From Fibrobacteria bacterium GUT77 (GTDB taxonomy: Bacteria; Fibrobacterota; Chitinivibrionia; Chitinivibrionales; Chitinispirillaceae), in the NCBI GenBank assembly GCA_001462255.1, contig LIUJ01000127.1, positions 989 to 8,431 on the forward strand: 7,443 nt of DNA, read 5' to 3'. This document shows, piece by piece, positions 6,333 through 7,443 of the stretch. The position numbers were made by a program, and so were the translations under genes. Under the pieces are notes generated by a model. It worked only from the letters and a program-made list of their open reading frames with translations. It was not told the origin of the DNA and ran no database searches. Positions within the stretch are counted from its first letter, which is position 1; each line of letters begins with the position of its first letter.

Positions 6333-6424
6333 ACCGTGTTTATCGCGGCGAAGCCACCGTGTTTATCGCGGCGAAGCCACCGTGTTTATCGCGGCGAAGC
6401 CACCGTGTTTATCGCGGCGAAGCC
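6333..6424. repeat. Four perfect head-to-tail copies of a 23-bp tandem repeat
   Basis: Units are 6333-6355, 6356-6378, 6379-6401 and 6402-6424, all identical. Each starts ACCGTGTTTATCGCG and ends in GCGAAGCC. The 7 bases just before the array (GCGAAGC, 6326-6332) match the unit's tail, suggesting growth by slippage or unequal exchange between short direct repeats. There are no spacers, so it is not CRISPR. 23 is not a multiple of three and the array lies between genes. Perfect identity implies recent expansion, and copy number probably varies between strains. Confidence 0.95.
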
Positions 6425-6506
6425 AATCTCGATGGGTCAAGTACGAACTCTGATGTTGGGATATATTTTTGAAAATTAAAAATCAAACCTGTACGGGAGT
6501 TTTGTC

Positions 6507-7316
6507 ATGAATATCAGAAACAAAGTCGCCGCCGTGTTAGCGTGCGCGGCGTGCCTTGTCGGCGTGTCGTCCGCCGAGGTAATTGATGTGCCGGCGCAGA
6601 CCAAGACCATCTCCGGGGCGATGGTTACGGCGCGCATGGGAGACACAGTGAGAGTCGCGCCGGGCGTTTACCGCGAACTGGTGATTATGGCTCCCGGAGT
6701 GTTCCTCGTGTCAACGTCGCTCTTTGAGGCGAAAATCGACGGCGGAGGACGCGGAACGGTCGTCACCATGTCAAAGAATTGCTCAATCTTCGGTTTCGAG
6801 GTGACTAACGGCACCATCGGAATATTTTCGAGCGACATGGGCAACGAGATCGCCTCTTGTCGGATAGTAAACAACTGGATGACGGGCATTATCGCGGTAC
6901 GGCACCTGCCCAAGATTCAGGACAACATTATCGCGTTCAATAGGGCGTCCGGCATACAGGGGTGGGACGTGCGTTCCACGGCGGCTACGGTGAATCACAA
7001 CTCCATAGCCTACAACGGCAATCACGGTATCTCCGTAGGCGGCGCGTCGGAGTTTATTATTGAAAACAACGTTATCGCGTTCAACGAGAAGTTCGGTCTC
7101 AAAATCTTAGAGGCCCCGGAGAAAATTCAGGTTAGCGCCAACAATTTTTGGCGCAACTTGTACCAGCCCGGAAAACCGCTTCCCGACAACAATTTTGCCT
7201 TTGATCCCGCGTTCATAGCTCCGCGTTCCGGCTTGAATTTTAAGCCTGACCCCGGCCAGTGCTGTAAGGAAAAGGGAACGGACGATGAAAATATCGGCGC
7301 AAGGCTGAACTATTAA
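6507..7316 (+). CDS. Secreted right-handed parallel beta-helix protein (paralogue B)
   Basis: The 269-residue product starts at an ATG 7 nt after GGGAG (6495-6499). Its signal peptide has a hydrophobic core at about 7-20 and probable cleavage after SSA (21-23). It follows paralogue A almost without gaps: TARMGDTVRVAPGVYRE (41-57), IDGGGRGTVVTMS (77-89, identical in both), FGFEVTNGTIGIFS, CRIVNNWMTGI, DNIIAFNRASGIQGWDVRS, VNHNSIAYNGNHGISVGG and ENNVIAFNEKFGLK. The final part diverges: FDPAF replaces ADPLF, and a Cys-Cys pair (252-253) is added before an ENIGAR end. Synonymous sites have changed heavily even where residues are identical, so the duplication is old and the fold is conserved by selection. 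C16 is not in a convincing lipobox. Same functional uncertainty as paralogue A. The next exported-protein gene begins 31 nt later and may be co-transcribed. Confidence 0.9.
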   Translation: MNIRNKVAAVLACAACLVGVSSAEVIDVPAQTKTISGAMVTARMGDTVRVAPGVYRELVIMAPGVFLVSTSLFEAKIDGGGRGTVVTMSKNCSIFGFEVTNGTIGIFSSDMGNEIASCRIVNNWMTGIIAVRHLPKIQDNIIAFNRASGIQGWDVRSTAATVNHNSIAYNGNHGISVGGASEFIIENNVIAFNEKFGLKILEAPEKIQVSANNFWRNLYQPGKPLPDNNFAFDPAFIAPRSGLNFKPDPGQCCKEKGTDDENIGARLNY

Positions 7317-7347
7317 CAATATAGATAAACGCAAGGATGGGACTTAT

Positions 7348-7443
7348 ATGATGAGACTTTTTAAACGCGGGATCGCGAAAATCAGACTCGTGTTGGTTGT
7401 CGTTGGGGTGACGGCAACCGCCACGCAGGTGTGGGCGCAGTCC
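7348..7443 (+). CDS. Start of an exported protein of unknown function, 3'-truncated
   Basis: Thirty-two codons are visible, open to the window end. They encode a textbook signal peptide: MMRLFKRGIAKIR supplies the basic end, LVLVVVGVTATA the hydrophobic core, and VWA/QS a signal peptidase I site at residues 28-30. The start is one of two adjacent ATGs (7348 or 7351); the first is favoured because AAGGA (7333-7337) is already 10 nt from it. The 31-nt gap from the beta-helix gene suggests a shared transcript. Nothing of the mature protein can be read except its first residues. Confidence 0.8.
   Translation, partial: MMRLFKRGIAKIRLVLVVVGVTATATQVWAQS

Larger units (their letters stand above)
6282..6432. 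repeat. Composite REP-like element bounded by inverted ends
   Basis: The 15 bases at 6282-6296 (TCGAGATTGCTTCGC) and the 16 bases at 6417-6432 (GCGAAGCCAATCTCGA) are inverted copies that differ by one inserted base. Between them lie a 43-bp imperfect palindrome and a four-unit 23-bp tandem array, each listed separately. Palindromes with a GAGATTGCTTCGC ... GCGAAGCAATCTC theme and an internal CGCAATGAC core are familiar to me as dispersed non-coding repeats in several unrelated bacterial genomes; that is recollection, not a search. The element fills most of the 246-bp gap between the two beta-helix genes. No coding sequence in the gap is credible. A TATATT at 6462-6467 is a possible -10 box for the downstream gene without a clear -35. 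Confidence 0.75.

Noticed and set aside
6333..6424. CRISPR array
   Set aside because: The units are directly adjacent with no unique spacers, and no cas gene is present.
6268..6479. Two overlapping open frames translating the tandem repeat into repeated peptides
   Set aside because: They exist only because the 23-bp repeat has no stop in those frames. They lack ribosome binding sites and lie inside a palindromic non-coding element.
5448..7316. Pectate lyase or other polysaccharide lyase activity for the beta-helix proteins
   Set aside because: The fold alone does not show catalysis, and no catalytic residue set could be identified. Left as function unknown.

Overview
All recognisable genes lie on the + strand of a Gram-negative-type bacterium. 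There are five complete protein genes and two cut by the window edges, with short AT-rich gaps and no RNA gene, transposase or phage gene. Nearly every product is envelope-associated or exported: a TonB/AgmX-like protein, a flagellin, a signal-peptide TPR protein, a probable lipoprotein with Ig-like domains, two paralogous secreted beta-helix proteins, and the signal peptide of one more exported protein. A TonB-type periplasm-spanning protein, a lipobox-like cysteine and a flagellin that resembles a short spirochaete FlaB fit a diderm. The N-terminal pattern NPKDFNNPLDKDGSNY after the cysteine, and a TPR protein ending in a glycine-rich membrane hairpin, remind me of Fibrobacterota-type genomes. 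That placement is from memory and weak.

Layout. 2-703: the C-terminal part of a TonB/AgmX-type protein (5' end outside the window). 704-829: AT-rich gap with a possible promoter and a small inverted repeat just ahead of a strong ribosome binding site. 830-1669: a compact flagellin. 1670-1832: gap with a degenerate copy of a REP-like repeat and a possible promoter. 1833-3791 and 3804-5306: a probable two-gene operon (12-nt gap) encoding a TPR protein and an Ig-like-domain protein. 5307-5447: gap with a 12-bp stem-loop around an A-rich loop. 5448-6260 and 6507-7316: two beta-helix paralogues. The 246-bp gap between them holds a palindromic repeat element with four perfect 23-bp tandem units. 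7348-7443: the start of another exported protein.

How they may work together. The TPR and Ig-like proteins are probably co-expressed and may form an envelope complex, with the TPR protein as scaffold and the Ig-like protein as its partner; this rests on adjacency only. The beta-helix pair looks like an old duplication retained under protein-level constraint. The flagellin shows the cell is, or recently was, flagellated, but no other flagellar gene is nearby. I found no defence, biosynthetic or transfer system. The most distinctive signals are the composite repeat at 6282-6432, its apparently array-free relative at 1692-1719, the paired-cysteine pattern in the Ig-like protein, and a codon-choice switch inside the flagellin gene.
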